Of a stretch of DNA of 64,000 bases, positions 62,075 through 64,000 are shown piece by piece; within the stretch, counting starts at the first letter, position 1; each line of letters opens with the position of its first letter. This DNA comes from Pseudomonas sp. 14P_8.1_Bac3 (GTDB lineage Bacteria > Pseudomonadota > Gammaproteobacteria > Pseudomonadales > Pseudomonadaceae), in contig NZ_JANLOD010000074.1 in NCBI RefSeq assembly GCF_025466085.1, forward strand, positions 186,001 through 250,000, written 5' to 3'. The notes under the pieces are model-generated. The model saw nothing but the letters and a program-made list of their open reading frames with translations, did not search any database and was not told where the DNA came from. The position numbers and the translations under genes were made by a program.

Positions 62075-64000
62075 TTACACTCGGAACTGATCCATCAGTT
62101 TCATCTGGTGGGTGGTCAGGCTGTTGAGCTGGCTGCTGATCTGCGCCGATTCAGTGGCCTGGCCGGTCAGGGTTTCGGTGACGGTGCGGATCGCCGAGAC
62201 ATTGCGGTTGACCTCTTCGGCCACGGCGCTTTGCTGTTCGGCGGCGCTGGCGATTTGCAGGTTCATGTCGCTGATCACGGTGACCGCGTCACTGATTTTG
62301 CTCAAGGCCTGCACCGCTTGCTGGATTTGCCCGGCGTTGCTGTGGGCCTGGGTCTGGCTCGAATGCATGGTGGCGACCACGCCGCGGGTGCCGGTCTGGA
62401 TGCGTTCGATCACCAGGCGGATTTCCTCCACCGAATCCTGGGTGCGTTTGGCCAGGTTGCGCACCTCATCGGCCACCACCGCAAAGCCGCGGCCGCTCTC
62501 GCCGGCCCGCGCCGCTTCGATCGCCGCGTTGAGGGCCAGCAGGTTGGTTTGCTCGGCGATGCTGCGGATGACTTCCAGCACCGAACCGATCTGCTCGCTG
62601 TTGACTGCCAAGGCCTCGACTTCGGTCACGGCCTTGCTGACTTCATCGGCCAGTTGATTGATGTCGCGGGTGCTGCGCTCGATGATCGACATGCCATCGC
62701 GGGCCGATTGATCCGCGCCTTTTGCTGCATTGGCCGCGTTCGAGGCGCTGTTGGCGACGTCGTGGGCGGTCGCGCTCATTTCGTTGGAAGCCGTGGCGAC
62801 CTGGTCGATTTCGCGGAACTGCACCTGCATGCCTTCACTGGTCTGACGGGCAATTTCCGAAGACTGGTCGGCGGTGCCACGGGCGTCGGTAATGCTCTGC
62901 TTGATCTGGGCGATGGTCGGTTGCAGCTTGTCGAGGAAACGGTTGAACCAGTTGACCAGTTCACCCAGCTCGTCTTTCTTGCTGTACTGCAGGCGCTGGG
63001 TCAGGTCGCCGTCGCCGCTGGCAATCGCCTTGAGCATGTCGGCCACGCTGTTGATCGGCCGGGTCACGCCCGAGGCGGTGAGCCAGATCAGCAACAAACC
63101 GACGAGCCCGGCTGCGACAGCTACGAGCACGGCCTGGATCGTGCCGCTTTGCTGGGCTTCATCGAGAACCACTTGCAGCTTCACCGAATCCGCCAGCAGC
63201 ACTTGTTTTGGCAGGTCGATCACCACGCCCCAGGCCTTGGCGTCGGGAATCGGGCTGACCGGGTACACCGCGCGGATCAGTTCACCCTGTTCGAGGATCT
63301 GCGGTGTACCGCCGCCGAGCAATTGCAGGATGTCCTTGCCTTCCGCGCCCAGGGTCTCACCGAGGTTCTTGCCGACCTTGCTCGCGTCGACACTGTAAGC
63401 CGCGAGCACGCCGCTGCCGGAAACGATCAGCATGTGCCCGGCGCTGCCGAACAGGTCGCGTTGAGAATCGACCGCCGCGGTCTGCAGGGCGTCGAGGGCG
63501 ATGTCCACCCCGACCACGCCGATGGATTTACCGTCGACCAGCAGCGGCACGGAAATCGTGGTCATCAGCATTTCCTTGCCGCCGACGGTATCGGCGTACG
63601 GGTCCAGCAGGCAGGTGCGCTTGCTGTCGCGAGGGCAGGTGTACCAGCTGTTGTAGGGGATGCCGCTGATGTTCTGGGTGGTCTTGGTCATGTCGTCTTC
63701 GACCATGATCGTGTTGAGCCCTTCGCCGCCGGCACGGCTCCAGTAACTGGCGAAACGACCGGCTTCGTTGGACTGGCGAGCGGCATCGTTGGCGAACTCG
63801 CTGTCCTTGCCGTCCAGGCCGTTCGGTTCGAACGCCAGCCAGATGCCCAGCACCTTGCTGTTGCGCTCGAACGCAGTCTTCAGGCTCTGGTTCAACTCTT
63901 CACGCAGGGCACCGGCGTCAAGCGAGCGCCTGGCGGCCATGGTGCGCATGTCCTTGATCTGATCGGACAGGGCAGTCACCACCAGCAGGCTTTCGCCGAA
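62075..64000 (-). CDS. methyl-accepting chemotaxis protein, 5' end beyond the window
   Basis: The last 641 codons of a receptor gene; the reading frame stays open to the right edge, so TM1 and the true start are missing. A dCache-like ligand domain includes NSWYTCPRDSKRTCLLDPYA, with two Cys nine residues apart, and IGVVGVDIALDAL. TM2 lies near VLVAVAAGLVGLLLIWLTA, then HAMP and the signalling tip TNLLALNAAIEAARAGESGR. The ligand is unknown. It ends at a REP pair and is not similar enough to the receptor at 10101 to share its ligand pocket. Confidence 0.9.
   Translation of the reverse strand, partial: FGESLLVVTALSDQIKDMRTMAARRSLDAGALREELNQSLKTAFERNSKVLGIWLAFEPNGLDGKDSEFANDAARQSNEAGRFASYWSRAGGEGLNTIMVEDDMTKTTQNISGIPYNSWYTCPRDSKRTCLLDPYADTVGGKEMLMTTISVPLLVDGKSIGVVGVDIALDALQTAAVDSQRDLFGSAGHMLIVSGSGVLAAYSVDASKVGKNLGETLGAEGKDILQLLGGGTPQILEQGELIRAVYPVSPIPDAKAWGVVIDLPKQVLLADSVKLQVVLDEAQQSGTIQAVLVAVAAGLVGLLLIWLTASGVTRPINSVADMLKAIASGDGDLTQRLQYSKKDELGELVNWFNRFLDKLQPTIAQIKQSITDARGTADQSSEIARQTSEGMQVQFREIDQVATASNEMSATAHDVANSASNAANAAKGADQSARDGMSIIERSTRDINQLADEVSKAVTEVEALAVNSEQIGSVLEVIRSIAEQTNLLALNAAIEAARAGESGRGFAVVADEVRNLAKRTQDSVEEIRLVIERIQTGTRGVVATMHSSQTQAHSNAGQIQQAVQALSKISDAVTVISDMNLQIASAAEQQSAVAEEVNRNVSAIRTVTETLTGQATESAQISSQLNSLTTHQMKLMDQFRV

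Overview
The window is about 60% GC and carries the core chromosome of a Pseudomonas, most likely of the fluorescens group. The case for this rests on mvaT beside sbcB and purU, an OprD of the P. aeruginosa type and length, PctA-type chemoreceptors, a four-gene arc cluster, a GcsR-controlled glycine cleavage operon, and many P. fluorescens-type REP elements. Coding density is high and genes sit in short, often overlapping operons. I see no phage, transposase, IS end, CRISPR array or integrated island. Homology calls come from reading the proteins and recalling family members, not from searches.

Layout. 1-3380 (minus): an RDD, SpoIIM-like, DUF4129, DUF4350 membrane operon that runs off the left edge. 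3565-6661: sbcB facing mvaT across a shared terminator, then purU. 6748-11990: a small hypothetical gene; a coupled minus-strand operon of glycosyltransferase, DUF2334 deacetylase-like protein and flippase-like membrane protein; and a PctA-like amino acid chemoreceptor. 12162-25467: HerA-like ATPase, dciA, secA, argJ, glutathione S-transferase, a Nudix/ThiE-like fusion, PduO-type adenosyltransferase with a histidine kinase, panE, yajQ and mscS. 25544-30814: oprD, a HIT protein, slyX, a membrane-anchored cold-shock-domain protein, dps, a ribbon-helix-helix protein and an FmdB-type zinc ribbon. 30915-44508: aspS, yebC, ruvCAB, the ybgC-tolQRAB-pal-cpoB envelope operon, queE, queC, tRNA-Lys and nadA. 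44586-53695 (minus): an RDD protein, a small cold-shock protein, gcvT, sdaA, gcvP, gcvH and the regulator gcsR. 53893-59185 (minus): arcD, arcA, arcB, arcC and a DUF5064 gene. 59542-64000: an AlkA-like glycosylase, a CaiB/BaiF CoA-transferase with unusual domain order, and a second chemoreceptor cut by the right edge.

How parts work together. GcsR is a sigma-54 activator. Between gcsR and gcvH lie three 18-bp dyads resembling the GcsR operator, an AT-rich inverted repeat, and a -24/-12 element with correct spacing. This fits glycine-induced expression of glycine cleavage, with SdaA converting serine to pyruvate. arcDABC makes ATP from arginine without oxygen, and an ANR-type box sits 62 bp upstream of arcD. 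Tol-Pal proteins link the inner membrane, periplasm and outer membrane during constriction. RuvABC processes Holliday junctions. QueE and QueC belong to queuosine precursor synthesis.

I found no wholly new defence or mobile system. The leads I rate highest are the rearranged CoA-transferase, the membrane-anchored cold-shock domain, the glycosyltransferase/DUF2334/flippase operon, the gcv control region, the Y121F change in the PctA-like receptor, and the leader region of the small cold-shock gene.
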